A stretch of DNA of 64,000 bases from Pontibacter cellulosilyticus (lineage in GTDB: Bacteria; Bacteroidota; Bacteroidia; Cytophagales; Hymenobacteraceae). Shown here one piece after another: positions 35,409-44,578 of this stretch. The translations under genes and the position numbers were made by a program. The first letter of the stretch is position 1; every line of letters starts with the position of its first letter. The notes beneath the pieces were generated by a model. That model did no database searches. It worked only from the letters and a program-made list of their open reading frames with translations, and was not told the origin of the DNA. The stretch spans positions 1 to 64,000 of the forward strand of contig NZ_JACRVF010000008.1 of assembly GCF_014306105.1 (NCBI RefSeq). The letters run 5' to 3'.

Positions 35409-36851
35409 ATGAAGTTAATTATAGTATATATATTATTCCTCCTTTACTCAATACCTGTTATTTCTCAAGAACCTCAATTTAGTTGGGGAGAAAAGATAAA
35501 CCGCAAGTTTGGACAGCTAGAGAATATGGAAATAATAGGGGTTGACAAGGATGGCTTTTTTGCAACTTACACAGTTAACAACCAAATAACCTTGGAGCAT
35601 TACAATCCTGATCACGAACGCTTCTGGACAACGGCACTCTCTCCTAAAACCAATGATGGCAAAAGCGCAAAATTCCACTGCGTGGAAATGCTGAAAGGAG
35701 ATTTATATATGCTATCCTACAACACAACTGGCAACTCAACCCGTGTCTACTCCCAGAAAATAAGCCATAACGGGAATTACGCACCTGACATAGAACTGAT
35801 AGCTCAAAGCAACAAAGGAGACAATGTTTTAATGGCAAAAGCTCCGGATGATGCGGCATTTGCTGTAGCCGTTAATGGTGAGGACAGCCATACTATTTCG
35901 CTATTTTCGCACGAACTTGTTCCCCGCTGGACAAGTACCATCAAATACAAAGGCAACGCAGAGGAACTGCTCGTGCAACCAGACGGAACCACCTACTTGT
36001 TAACCAAAGCCCCGGCAGCAGCACCGGCAACCACAGCTTATTATCTTTATCAGTTTAATTCAGAAACAGGTAAAAGCAGCGAACTGGTGCTCGGCCACAC
36101 GGAATATCGGCCAATAAGAGCTAAAATGGCTGCTGTTTCGGGTAATATAGTAGCAGTAACTGGCTATGTTTCACCATCTAACTCTGTAGCCAGCCACAAT
36201 CCGGAGCCCATCGGCACTTTTTTGTATCGGATAGATAAACGTCATTTCCAGGACCGCTTTGCATCTTATGCTCCATTTAGCAAAAAGTTTATAAGCGAGT
36301 ATAAACGTTTAAAACCAGACAACGATAACAGTCAGCGCCTTAGAAACCTGCATTTAGATAAAGCTATTCCTACTCCGGATGGTGGTTTATACTTGCTAGG
36401 CGAAGTATGCGAAACCGAAAACAGGGCGGGTACCTTTGTGTATCATAACAATGATATTTTGGTTATAAAACTCCGAAAAAACGGCTCTACAGCTTTTACA
36501 ACAAGTATAAACAAACTCCAAAGCGGCACTAACATGCAAAATACCATCCGCTCATACTTTGCAGCTGTTGTACAAGATACCCTGCGGATACTTTACTTGG
36601 ACTTTGAGTTTAAAAACCAGGCTGATGATAAAATTGCTATGTACAGCCCAAGATCATCTTTGAAAACTCCGGTTATGGTAAGCGTACATCCAGATGGTGC
36701 CAAAACAGTAAAACCCCTGCACACAACTAAAACAGGTAGCGCTCACGGCTTTTACCTCCGCCCCTGCTCCGCCTATACAGTAAATAACAATGAGTACATT
36801 GTAATTGGTATGGGGCCGGATTTTTATAGGTATGGCCGAATGAAGTTCTAA
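35409..36851 (+). CDS. Secreted protein of unknown function, propeller-like
   Basis: A 480-residue protein with a signal peptide (about 1-19, ending PVISQE). The rest is beta-rich, with repeated short strands and polar turns and no membrane segment or catalytic motif. A beta-propeller is possible from the repeat-like spacing, but I cannot define blades. The leader before it is AT-rich and contains two overlapping AAGTATA words at 35394-35406. Lower G+C than the neighbours but normal codon pattern. No family recognised. Confidence 0.65.
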   Translation: MKLIIVYILFLLYSIPVISQEPQFSWGEKINRKFGQLENMEIIGVDKDGFFATYTVNNQITLEHYNPDHERFWTTALSPKTNDGKSAKFHCVEMLKGDLYMLSYNTTGNSTRVYSQKISHNGNYAPDIELIAQSNKGDNVLMAKAPDDAAFAVAVNGEDSHTISLFSHELVPRWTSTIKYKGNAEELLVQPDGTTYLLTKAPAAAPATTAYYLYQFNSETGKSSELVLGHTEYRPIRAKMAAVSGNIVAVTGYVSPSNSVASHNPEPIGTFLYRIDKRHFQDRFASYAPFSKKFISEYKRLKPDNDNSQRLRNLHLDKAIPTPDGGLYLLGEVCETENRAGTFVYHNNDILVIKLRKNGSTAFTTSINKLQSGTNMQNTIRSYFAAVVQDTLRILYLDFEFKNQADDKIAMYSPRSSLKTPVMVSVHPDGAKTVKPLHTTKTGSAHGFYLRPCSAYTVNNNEYIVIGMGPDFYRYGRMKF

Positions 36852-36975
36852 AGCATACTCCTTTTAATCTTTACGGCAAGTATAAACACCACCATGCATG
36901 CGAAGGCTACGCAAAGCACACTGGCTCTAAATTACACTTAATCCCTAAAATCCTCTTAATCTGCAGTTAAATGCT

Positions 36976-36983
36976 TATATTTG
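36976..36983 (+). promoter_or_regulatory. Predicted -7 box for the amidohydrolase gene
   Basis: TATATTTG matches TAnnTTTG exactly, 32 bases before the start codon at 37016. The -33 region is weak. Confidence 0.5.
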
Positions 36984-37015
36984 AGGAACAACTAAACTAA
37001 CTTTTTCACCCTACC

Positions 37016-40000
37016 ATGAAGAAACGTACTTATCTGAGTATGATTCTGGCGGCGGCTTTGGCCTTACCTTTAGGCACCGCATCAGCTCAGGACAAAAAAG
37101 ATGACAAAAAGTGGAAAGTGGATACTGCCCACGGAAAAGAAAAAGAAATTACCGTTACTACCGACGAAGGCACCTGGATGAGCCTGGATGTAAGTCCGGA
37201 TGGCAAGGAGATTGTGTTCGATTTGCTGGGCGACATCTACATTATGCCAATTTCAGGTGGCAAAGCGAAACTGCTACGTACAGGCCGCGCTTACGAAGTG
37301 CAGCCACGTTTCAGTCCGGATGGTCAGTTTATCTCTTTCACTTCGGATGCAGGCGGAGGCGATAACATCTGGATCATGAAGCGCGACGGCTCGGATGCTA
37401 AACAAATCACAACAGAGAACTTCCGCTTACTAAACAATGCTGTTTGGACGCCGGATGGCCAGTACCTGATTGCGCGTAAGCACTATACCAACACCCGCTC
37501 ATTGGGTGCCGGCGAGATGTGGATGTACCACAGATCAGGCGGAGCTGGTGTGCAGCTTACCAAGCGTAAAAACGACCAGCAGGATGCCGGCGAGCCGTTT
37601 GTTTCACCAGACGGAAAGTATGTATACTACTCTGAGGACATGAGTGGTGGCTCTACTTTCGAGTATAACAAAGACCCGAACGGTCAGATCTACGTGATCC
37701 GCAGGGTAGACCGTAACACAGGCGAGATCGAGAATATTGTAACCGGTAACGGCGGTTCTGTTCGCCCAACCATCTCTAGAGATGGCAAGCACATTGCCTT
37801 TGTGCGTCGTGTGCGTACCAAGTCAGTGCTGTTTGTGCAAGACCTGAAAACCGGCGAGCAATGGCCGCTCACCGATAACCTGAGCAAAGACCAGCAGGAA
37901 GCATGGGCTATTTTCGGCGTGTATCCGTCTTTCTCCTGGACTCCAGACAACAAGAGCATTGTGTACTGGGCTAATGGTAAGATCAATAAGGTAGATGTTG
38001 CTTCGCAGAAAGTTACCAACATCCCTTTCGAAGCTACTGCCACGCATTACATTGCCGATGCCGTGCGTCACGACTTTAGCAAGAACGGTGGTGTGTCGCC
38101 AAAGCAGTTCGAAGCCAAGGCTATCCGCCATGCAGTAACTTCTCCGGATGGTAAGTTGTTAGTGTTTAACGCTGCCGGCCACATCTACAAGAAAGAACTT
38201 CCAAACGGGAAGCCGGAGCGCATTACCAACAGCACAGATTTCGAGTTTTATCCTGCCTTCTCTCCGGATGGCAAGTACATCGTGTACTCCACCTGGAACG
38301 ATGATAATTACAGCACGCTGATGAAGCTGGACATCCGTAAGAAGAACCCGAAGCCAACCAAGCTTACTTCTGAAAAAGGATTCTACTCAAACCCGGTGTT
38401 CTCGCCAAACGGTAAGTATATCGTTTACAACAAAGAAGGCGGCAACAACCATATGGGTTATGCGCACGGCAACGAGCGTGGTATTTACTACATGTCTACC
38501 GATGGCGGCAAGCCGACTTTTGTACAGAAAAACGGTTCTTCACCACTTTTCAATGCTACTTCTGATCGTATTTTCTTCACGGCACGTGCCGGTGACAAAT
38601 ATGCTTTTAAGAGCGTAGACCTGAACGGAAAGGAAGAACAGACGCACTATACTTCCAAGTATACGGAGCAATTCTACCCAAGCCCGGATAACAAGTGGAT
38701 TGCGTTTGTGGAGCTGTTCAATGGTTATGTGGCTCCGTTCACAGCCAACGGCTCTGGCCTAGATCTAAGTGCCGAAACAAAAGCAGTTCCGGTTGCCCGC
38801 TTCACCCGCGACGCTGGTACCAGTGTGCATTGGTCAGGCGACAGCAAAAAAGTGAATTGGGTACTGGGCGATGAGTATTTCTCAAACGATTTGAAAGATC
38901 GTTTCACGTTTGTAGAAGGCGCTCCGGATAAACTGCCTGCAATCGACACCACCGGCACAAAGATCGGTCTGGTGCTGAACACAGACACGCCGGAAGGAAA
39001 AGTAGCCTTCACAAATGCCCGCATCATTACCATGAAAGGCGACGAAGTGATTGAAGGCGGAACGATTGTAGTGGACGGCAGCCGCATTGTGGCCGTTGGC
39101 AAAAACGTAACCGTACCGAAAGACGCTAAAGTGATAGACGCTGCCGGTAAAACCATCATGCCTGGTTTGGTGGATGTGCACGCACACCTGGGCACGTTCC
39201 GTTTGGGCATGAGCCCGCAGAAGCAATGGTCATACTATGCCAACCTGGCTTACGGTGTGACTACTACCCACGACCCATCTTCTACTACAGAAATGGTATT
39301 CAGCCAGTCGGAAGCCGTGAAAGCCGGTACGATGGTGGGGCCGCGTATCTTCTCTACAGGTACTATCCTTTACGGTGCCGATGGCAACTTTAAAGCCGTA
39401 GTAAACGGCATTGACGATGCCCGTTCGCACCTGCGCCGATTAAAGGCAATCGGTGGGTTCTCGGTGAAAAGCTACAACCAGCCACGCCGTGAGCAGCGCC
39501 AGCAGATCATTCAGGCTGCCCGCGAACTGGACATGACGGTGGTTCCGGAAGGCGGTTCTACGTTCTTCCACAACATGAGCATGATTCTGGACGGACACTC
39601 GGGCATTGAGCACAACATTCCGGTTGCGCCGCTTTACAAAGATGTGGTAGAAGTATGGAAAGCCTCAGAAACAGGCTATACTCCTACCCTGATCGTGAAC
39701 TATGGCGGTAACTCCGGCGAATACTACTGGTACCAGAAAACCAACGCCTGGGACAAAGAGCGACTCCTGAAATTCACGCCACGTTCTATCATCGATGGCC
39801 GTTCACGCAGAGTTACGCTTGTGCCAGACGAAGAGTATAAGCACGGTCACATCCTGACTTCTGAAGCCTGCAAGCAGTTAACAGATGCCGGTGTGAAAGT
39901 GAACTTGGGTGCTCACGGTCAGTTGCAGGGCTTAGGTGCGCATTGGGAACTATGGATGCTACAGCAAGGCGGCATGACCAACCTGGAAGCTCTTCGCGCT

Positions 40001-40315
40001 GCTACTTTGAACGGTGCTGAGTACCTGGGCATGGGCAATGAAATCGGCTCTTTAGAGGCTGGCAAATTAGCCGACCTAATCGTGCTGGATCAGAACCCGC
40101 TGGAGAGCATCCAAAATACAGAGCACGTGAAGTATACGATGGTAAATGGCCGTCTGTACGATGCCGCTACCATGGCTGAAATGGGTAACTACAACAAGCA
40201 ACCAGGCAAGTTCTGGTGGGAAAACAGCCGCACTGCCACCGCATTCGACTGGCACGAAGGTACAGACACCCGCTTCGAAGGTATTGCCGGTGAGCATTGT
40301 ACTTGCCGTCATTAA
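37016..40315 (+). CDS. Secreted amidohydrolase with N-terminal TolB-like propeller
   Basis: A 1099-residue protein. A signal peptide (1-25, ASAQD) is followed by WD40/TolB-type propeller repeats with the recurring turn SPDGK or TPDGQ (about 45-640), then an amidohydrolase domain of the imidazolonepropionase-like group (about 660-1060). Its metal site begins PGLVDVHAHLG (about 715-725), with later EHN and GAHGQLQG blocks and the closing IGSLEAGKLADLIVLD. The propeller may bind or gate the substrate, and peptidase-like activity is possible. The protein ends with HCTCRH. High-expression codon use, few ATA codons, own promoter and terminator. Confidence 0.92.
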   Translation: MKKRTYLSMILAAALALPLGTASAQDKKDDKKWKVDTAHGKEKEITVTTDEGTWMSLDVSPDGKEIVFDLLGDIYIMPISGGKAKLLRTGRAYEVQPRFSPDGQFISFTSDAGGGDNIWIMKRDGSDAKQITTENFRLLNNAVWTPDGQYLIARKHYTNTRSLGAGEMWMYHRSGGAGVQLTKRKNDQQDAGEPFVSPDGKYVYYSEDMSGGSTFEYNKDPNGQIYVIRRVDRNTGEIENIVTGNGGSVRPTISRDGKHIAFVRRVRTKSVLFVQDLKTGEQWPLTDNLSKDQQEAWAIFGVYPSFSWTPDNKSIVYWANGKINKVDVASQKVTNIPFEATATHYIADAVRHDFSKNGGVSPKQFEAKAIRHAVTSPDGKLLVFNAAGHIYKKELPNGKPERITNSTDFEFYPAFSPDGKYIVYSTWNDDNYSTLMKLDIRKKNPKPTKLTSEKGFYSNPVFSPNGKYIVYNKEGGNNHMGYAHGNERGIYYMSTDGGKPTFVQKNGSSPLFNATSDRIFFTARAGDKYAFKSVDLNGKEEQTHYTSKYTEQFYPSPDNKWIAFVELFNGYVAPFTANGSGLDLSAETKAVPVARFTRDAGTSVHWSGDSKKVNWVLGDEYFSNDLKDRFTFVEGAPDKLPAIDTTGTKIGLVLNTDTPEGKVAFTNARIITMKGDEVIEGGTIVVDGSRIVAVGKNVTVPKDAKVIDAAGKTIMPGLVDVHAHLGTFRLGMSPQKQWSYYANLAYGVTTTHDPSSTTEMVFSQSEAVKAGTMVGPRIFSTGTILYGADGNFKAVVNGIDDARSHLRRLKAIGGFSVKSYNQPRREQRQQIIQAARELDMTVVPEGGSTFFHNMSMILDGHSGIEHNIPVAPLYKDVVEVWKASETGYTPTLIVNYGGNSGEYYWYQKTNAWDKERLLKFTPRSIIDGRSRRVTLVPDEEYKHGHILTSEACKQLTDAGVKVNLGAHGQLQGLGAHWELWMLQQGGMTNLEALRAATLNGAEYLGMGNEIGSLEAGKLADLIVLDQNPLESIQNTEHVKYTMVNGRLYDAATMAEMGNYNKQPGKFWWENSRTATAFDWHEGTDTRFEGIAGEHCTCRH

Positions 40316-40328
40316 GAGGTTAAAGTAT

Positions 40329-40366
40329 AAAAAAGCGGCTGCTCCTAGTGGGGCAGCCGCTTTTTG
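40329..40366 (+). terminator. Terminator of the amidohydrolase gene
   Basis: Stem AAAAAGCGGCTGC / GCAGCCGCTTTTT followed by T-run, 13 bases past the stop. AAGTATAAAA lies between stop and stem. Confidence 0.9.
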
Positions 40367-40427
40367 TTTTTTATAGGTGCGAGAGAACTTAGGATATGAA
40401 ACAACCTAAGCTATACTCCTTGAGGCT

Positions 40428-40945
40428 AGACTGTCCCCTTGAGGGGACTATAGGGGTGTAATCGTGCACAAGAAAATTAATTTCAAAGTATTCGCTGCTT
40501 TTCTATAATCCAATGCTCGATAGCCCTCAGCACATTATTCATATTTCTTTTTACTTCCTTATCATCAATTCTTATAAACTGCACTCCATATTGCTCTAGT
40601 TCAGCCTGGCGCTTTACATCATACTTATAGTTTTGATTATGGCTATCACCATCAATCTCTATAGCTAATTGAAGCTCGTGCGAGTAAAAGTCAACTATAA
40701 AATCCAGCATAGGTACCTGCCGGTGGAATTGATAGCCGAGAAGCTTTCTCTCTTTTATTTCCTGCCACAATAGGATCTCAGACAAGGTGCTATTCTTTCT
40801 CAACTCACGAGCCTTCGCCTTTAAGTCTTCTCTGTATGGTATGATCCTGTTTTTGGTCAAGGTCAACTACTTTTCGGATTGTTAAATACTCTGGAAAAAG
40901 TTAGGGAACGATTACACCCCTGTAGTCCCCTCAAGGGGACAGTCT
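40428..40945. mobile_element. DUF559 nuclease gene flanked by 38-bp inverted repeats
   Basis: Left arm 40428-40465 and right arm 40908-40945 are inverse copies with 37 of 38 bases equal. Each arm begins, from outside, with AGACT and then the palindrome GTCCCCTTGAGGGGAC, a 6-bp stem hairpin, followed by AGGGGTGTAATCGT toward the gene. One gene (DUF559 nuclease, minus strand) fills the inside. The design recalls REP-hairpin/transposase pairs, but with a Vsr-like nuclease. I see no clear target-site duplication. That the unit moves is an inference. Confidence 0.75.
40483..40866 (-). CDS. DUF559 endonuclease-like protein (Vsr/PD-(D/E)XK fold)
   Basis: A 127-residue protein of the DUF559 family, related to very-short-patch-repair endonucleases. 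Family block LRKNSTLSEILLWQEIK (22-38), then FHRQVPMLDFIVDFY with Asp55 and Asp59, and the nuclease strand LAIEIDGDSH with Glu70, Asp72 and His76. Full length, so it may cut DNA. Its target is unknown; location between near-identical inverted hairpins suggests the hairpins. Stop and start lie 17 and 41 bases inside the arms, and it lacks a neighbouring methylase, which argues against classical mismatch repair. Confidence 0.88.
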   Translation of the reverse strand: MTLTKNRIIPYREDLKAKARELRKNSTLSEILLWQEIKERKLLGYQFHRQVPMLDFIVDFYSHELQLAIEIDGDSHNQNYKYDVKRQAELEQYGVQFIRIDDKEVKRNMNNVLRAIEHWIIEKQRIL

Positions 40946-41016
40946 GCTTTTGAAAAACATACTTTTCTCGCGCAATTTCTACTTTATTACTTCAATCATT
41001 AACTAACAATCAGCAA

Positions 41017-42198
41017 CTACTCCTTCACCGCTGCCAGCACCCTTTTAAACAACTCATTCTGCTTGCCATCGTGCCAGCGCCATACTATAACTATATCATG
41101 CTCTGGATCAATCCATATCGTATTCTGCCCGGCGCCTAAGGCTGCATAGCTGGTGGTGGGGGCATCAGGCCATGCTTTACCTTCGGTATTGAGCCACCAC
41201 AGGTAACCGTAGTCCGGGCCAACTGTTCCGCGTGTGGTTGCTTCTTTAACCCATTGCTCAGAAATAAGCTGCTTGTCTTCCCAGCGGCCGTTGCGCAGGA
41301 ATAGGTAGCCGAAGCGTGCCTCATCGCGGGTACTAATCCAGAGGCCACCACCCCAGCGCGTGCCGCCACTCACCGATGGCATCTGCTTTCCGTTTATCTC
41401 TATGATAGAATTTCTGTACGGTACCCACTTCCAGGTTTCAGAGGCATCAATCGGATCCATGATCTCATCTTCCAGCACCTCCGGCAACGGCTTCTCCCAC
41501 AGGCGCAGCAACGATAAGGCAAAGCGGTTTATTCGGGTGTCATTGTATTCATAAAAGTTGCCCGGTTCCTGAATCTCGCGTGGTTTTCGTTCTCCACGGC
41601 CATAAGCTTCTTTGCCTATAAAATCATCTTTTTTGCCCCACATCTCACCCTGCCACTCCGATGTTTGGCGGGCATGGTGCTCCCAGGTTATCTTGCTGTT
41701 TTGCTCCGAAGTATAGCCGCCATCTTTCACATACTTTGCCACCGGGTCATTTATACTTTGGATCATTCCCCGATCTATTGTCAAACCAAGTATAGTAGAC
41801 AAGAAGCTCTTGGCAACACTATAAGTAGGATCTGCGGCTTTGGTATCGCCCCACTCTGCCACAATGTAACCGTCTTTGAGAATAATGCCATTGGTGTTGG
41901 CTCTTGTAGCTGGCAATGGGCCAAGCGGTTCTCCGAATATCTCTTTTTGGGTAGAGAAGTCTTTTTCGATCTGGGTCGTTTCCTGCATCTTCGCCCACTC
42001 CACAGCCTCTTGCAGCAAGGCAGGATCCATGCCTACTTCTTCCGGCTTTCTCCGCTCCCAATTGTCACCTTTTTCGGGGTAATAATATTTGCTTTCGGAA
42101 GTTTGCGCTTGAGCAGTTGAAGTGGTTTGCTGTGGTTGCTGCTGGCAGGCTGACAGACCTAGCGCCAGCACCAAGGCAAAAACGGTGTTCTTAAACAT
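41017..42198 (-). CDS. Serine hydrolase of the beta-lactamase/class C family, lipoprotein
   Basis: A 393-residue lipoprotein (LSAC, Cys18) with a penicillin-binding-protein-like domain. Ser127-x-x-Lys130 (SVAK) is the catalytic pair, followed by FYEYND (216-220) as the Tyr-Asn motif and a C-terminal DPEHDIVIVWRWHDGK with the third element. Relatives are esterases, D-aminopeptidases or beta-lactamases; true beta-lactamase activity is doubtful. A Gln/Thr-rich linker follows the lipid anchor. Monocistronic, divergent from the DsbA-like gene. Confidence 0.88.
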   Translation of the reverse strand: MFKNTVFALVLALGLSACQQQPQQTTSTAQAQTSESKYYYPEKGDNWERRKPEEVGMDPALLQEAVEWAKMQETTQIEKDFSTQKEIFGEPLGPLPATRANTNGIILKDGYIVAEWGDTKAADPTYSVAKSFLSTILGLTIDRGMIQSINDPVAKYVKDGGYTSEQNSKITWEHHARQTSEWQGEMWGKKDDFIGKEAYGRGERKPREIQEPGNFYEYNDTRINRFALSLLRLWEKPLPEVLEDEIMDPIDASETWKWVPYRNSIIEINGKQMPSVSGGTRWGGGLWISTRDEARFGYLFLRNGRWEDKQLISEQWVKEATTRGTVGPDYGYLWWLNTEGKAWPDAPTTSYAALGAGQNTIWIDPEHDIVIVWRWHDGKQNELFKRVLAAVKE

Positions 42199-42304
42199 AG
42201 CTTTCAGGATGTGTTATACTTGCTCAATCTACAAAATTGGCTGCACATGTTCTAAACAAATGTGGTGCTTAGGCGGTAAAACTTATGATCTAGAAGTAAA
42301 GCCA

Positions 42305-42910
42305 ATGCTACAAATAAAAGTATATTCCGACTTTGTATGCCCTTACTGCTTTTTTGGTGAAGTGGTGCTGGAGCGGGCATTAGCCGGAATAGAAAAGAGA
42401 GATAAAGTTGATGTTGAATGGATGTCTTTCGAGCTAAGGCCGGAACCCACTCCTACGCTTAAACCAGAAGGAAAGTATCTGCAAACTACTTGGAAGAACT
42501 CAGTTTATCCGATGTCGGAACAGTTAGGGATAAATATTGTGCTGCCCAAGGTATCGCCACAACCCTATACCCACCTGGCATTTGAGGGCTACCAGTATGC
42601 CAAAAAACACGGCTTAGGCGAAAAATATACAGACAGAATGTTCCGAGCCTTCTTTCAGGAGGAATTAAATATTGGGGAGATAGATGTACTAACTGATCTG
42701 GCAGCAGAGATTGGCCTCGACAGAGTGGAATTCAGGGAGGTACTTGAAAGCCGGAAGTATAAAGAAGAGCACCAGCAAGCACTAAAACATGCTTATGAAG
42801 ATGTAGGTGTTCAGGCGGTACCAACCTTTATTATCGGTAACAAAATCGTGCGTGGGCTTCTGCGCGAAGAGGACCTGCGAAGGCTTATAAAACTGGAGTT
42901 GGAAGAGTAA
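42305..42910 (+). CDS. DsbA family oxidoreductase, FrnE-like
   Basis: A 201-residue thioredoxin-fold protein with active site CPYC (12-15), a helical insert and cis-Pro block VPTFIIGN. Lacking a signal peptide, it should act in the cytoplasm, like FrnE, which handles disulfides in stressed cells or isomerises 2-hydroxychromene-2-carboxylate-like substrates. I place the start at 42305 (MLQIKVYSDFVCPYC); the frame is open 61 codons upstream, but that part overlaps the neighbouring gene and is cysteine-rich nonsense. Its stop codon lies in the loop of a bidirectional terminator. Confidence 0.88.
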   Translation: MLQIKVYSDFVCPYCFFGEVVLERALAGIEKRDKVDVEWMSFELRPEPTPTLKPEGKYLQTTWKNSVYPMSEQLGINIVLPKVSPQPYTHLAFEGYQYAKKHGLGEKYTDRMFRAFFQEELNIGEIDVLTDLAAEIGLDRVEFREVLESRKYKEEHQQALKHAYEDVGVQAVPTFIIGNKIVRGLLREEDLRRLIKLELEE

Positions 42911-42925
42911 GTCGTCCAACTCCAG
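42893..42925. terminator. Bidirectional terminator containing the dsbA-like stop codon
   Basis: Stem CTGGAGTTGGA (42893-42903) / TCCAACTCCAG (42915-42925). The loop contains the stop codon of the DsbA-like gene at 42908-42910, so the stem overlaps coding sequence. It serves the convergent TerB gene as well. Confidence 0.75.
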
Positions 42926-42935
42926 CTTTATACTT

Positions 42936-43730
42936 TTACCAGCCTCGCTTCCTGCCGCCCAGTATACCACCCAACAAGCTTCCTAGCCCTCCGGAACCCA
43001 TGCTGCCATAGCCTCGTCTGCCGTTCAGTCCGCCAAGTATAGACGCCATCGAACCCATTCCGCTGGATCTGCGGTATCCACCGCCTCCCATCATGCCACT
43101 AAGCAGGCCACCTAGTAAACCGCCCGCAGCCATGCCTCCCATGCCGCCCATCATGCCTCTGCGTCTGCCGCCACGGCGCATCATGCCGGCAATTACAAGC
43201 GGAGCCACTACTCCTAACATGCCTTTCACCATACCCGGAGAAATGCCTGCATTCTTAAACATGTCGCCAAAACCGTTCTTGTTCATAAAGGAATTGGATG
43301 TTGGATCTTCTCCGTGCTGCTGGGCGTCTTCGGCTTTATTTACATACTGCTCCAGTATGCTGTACTGCTTCTGATCCACCTGCAGGTAACTGGCTATGTC
43401 CTGGATGTGCTTTTGCTCTTCCGGGGTGTACTGCCCGTCTGATTTTGCGAAAGCGATGATATCTGAAATAAATGGAAACCGAAGCTGACTCTGCTTTAGT
43501 ACATTCAGGCACTTTTGCAGGCTTATCTGTGAGGGATTCTGGGCAATCTGCACTACCTCCTGCTCTACGTTTTCAGGCATCTCGGCAGCCTCGCACAAAA
43601 TGCGTAGAAACTCAAGTTCGTCTTCCGATGCTTGGCCATCCACAGGGGCAACAGTAGCCAATGCTCCTAAGTAAGCACCTTTTTCTTCGTTCGAGTAATC
43701 CTTTAGTAATGTAGTTTGTTCCTGTTCCAT
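42936..43730 (-). CDS. TerB-domain protein with Gly/Met-rich C-terminus
   Basis: A 264-residue protein. Residues about 13-140 form a helical TerB-like domain (GALATVAPVDGQASEDELEFL and AKSDGQYTPEEQKHIQDIA are the acidic metal-binding helices of tellurite-resistance proteins), present twice in series. The rest (about 165-264) is a low-complexity Gly/Met/Arg region with GMMGGMGGMAAGG-type repeats that may insert in membrane or aggregate. TerB domains bind calcium or sense stress; no ter cluster is nearby. Start at 43730 is well supported. Confidence 0.78.
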   Translation of the reverse strand: MEQEQTTLLKDYSNEEKGAYLGALATVAPVDGQASEDELEFLRILCEAAEMPENVEQEVVQIAQNPSQISLQKCLNVLKQSQLRFPFISDIIAFAKSDGQYTPEEQKHIQDIASYLQVDQKQYSILEQYVNKAEDAQQHGEDPTSNSFMNKNGFGDMFKNAGISPGMVKGMLGVVAPLVIAGMMRRGGRRRGMMGGMGGMAAGGLLGGLLSGMMGGGGYRRSSGMGSMASILGGLNGRRGYGSMGSGGLGSLLGGILGGRKRGW

Positions 43731-43801
43731 AGCTTTAAAATGTATGAATACTACTTAACGGCAGGAAGGCACATAGGTTGAACAAGCTGCTGTACAAAAG
43801 C

Positions 43802-43834
43802 AGAAGGCCCTGCAGCATGTGCTACAGAGCCTTC
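43802..43834 (-). terminator. Terminator of the nitroreductase-pirin operon
   Basis: Imperfect stem GAAGGCCCTGCAGCA / TGCTACAGAGCCTTC with mispaired bases, 20 bases past the minus-strand stop of the pirin gene. Confidence 0.6.
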
Positions 43835-43854
43835 ATAAACTATCAGAAAGGAAA

Positions 43855-44568
43855 TTATTTCATCGGCACTTCCATCAGCAGCAATTCTGCATCTGAGCCT
43901 GCTTTTATAGTTATACTTTCTGTATCTGATACGCCCATGCCATCGCGTTTGCTCAGTTTTTCACCGTCTATCTCTACTTCACCTTCCAGCACAAAAGCAT
44001 AAACTCCATGGTGTGGCATGTGCAACTTATACTCTTCAGAAAAGCCCGGCTTCAACGTACCCAATGTAAACCAAGCATCCTGGTTAATCCAGATGGCTTC
44101 ATCATTTCTATCAGGAGATACTACCGTTTGCAGCTGGTTCTGGCGGTCTTCTGGTTTAAAGGATTTCTGCTCGTAACGCGGCTTTATATCACGCTCTTTC
44201 GGGAACACCCAGATCTGCAGAAACTTCACCTCATTCGTTTTAGAATGATTGTACTCTGAGTGAGTTAAGCCTGTACCTGCCGACATGATCTGCACCTCGT
44301 TTGTGCGGATAGTCTTCTCGTTACCGGTGCTGTCTTTATGCGCCAGTTCTCCAGCCAAAGGTATAGACACAATCTCCATGTTGTCGTGTGGGTGCGCACC
44401 GAATCCCATGCCCGGTGCTACGGTATCGTCGTTGAGCACACGCAGTAGGCCAAAGCCCATGCGCTCCGGGTTATAATAGCTGGCAAAGCTGAAACTGTGA
44501 TAGGAGTTTAACCAGCCGTGGTTGGCGTGTCCGCGTGTATCTGCCTTGTGAATTACTTTCTTGCTCAT
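43855..44568 (-). CDS. Pirin family protein
   Basis: A 237-residue double-cupin protein. The N-terminal cupin holds the metal ligands in GFGAHPHDNMEIVSIPLAG and GTGLTHSEYNHS; the second cupin closes the fold. Pirins are iron proteins acting as quercetin 2,3-dioxygenases or as redox-sensing cofactors. The start at 44568 (MSKKVIHKADTRGHANHGW) is chosen; an upstream open extension of 14 codons overlaps the preceding gene. It follows the nitroreductase gene by 10 bases, so they are one operon, likely a response to quinones or electrophiles. Confidence 0.9.
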   Translation of the reverse strand: MSKKVIHKADTRGHANHGWLNSYHSFSFASYYNPERMGFGLLRVLNDDTVAPGMGFGAHPHDNMEIVSIPLAGELAHKDSTGNEKTIRTNEVQIMSAGTGLTHSEYNHSKTNEVKFLQIWVFPKERDIKPRYEQKSFKPEDRQNQLQTVVSPDRNDEAIWINQDAWFTLGTLKPGFSEEYKLHMPHHGVYAFVLEGEVEIDGEKLSKRDGMGVSDTESITIKAGSDAELLLMEVPMK

Positions 44569-44578
44569 AGTTTTATAC

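Noticed and set aside
38725..39210. Long minus-strand open frame opposite the amidohydrolase (about 160 codons)
   Set aside because: A shadow of the strongly biased plus-strand gene; serine/threonine-rich translation with no motif.
42122..42304. 61-residue extension of the DsbA-like frame
   Set aside because: It overlaps the start of the serine hydrolase gene on the other strand and is cysteine-rich without any family match.
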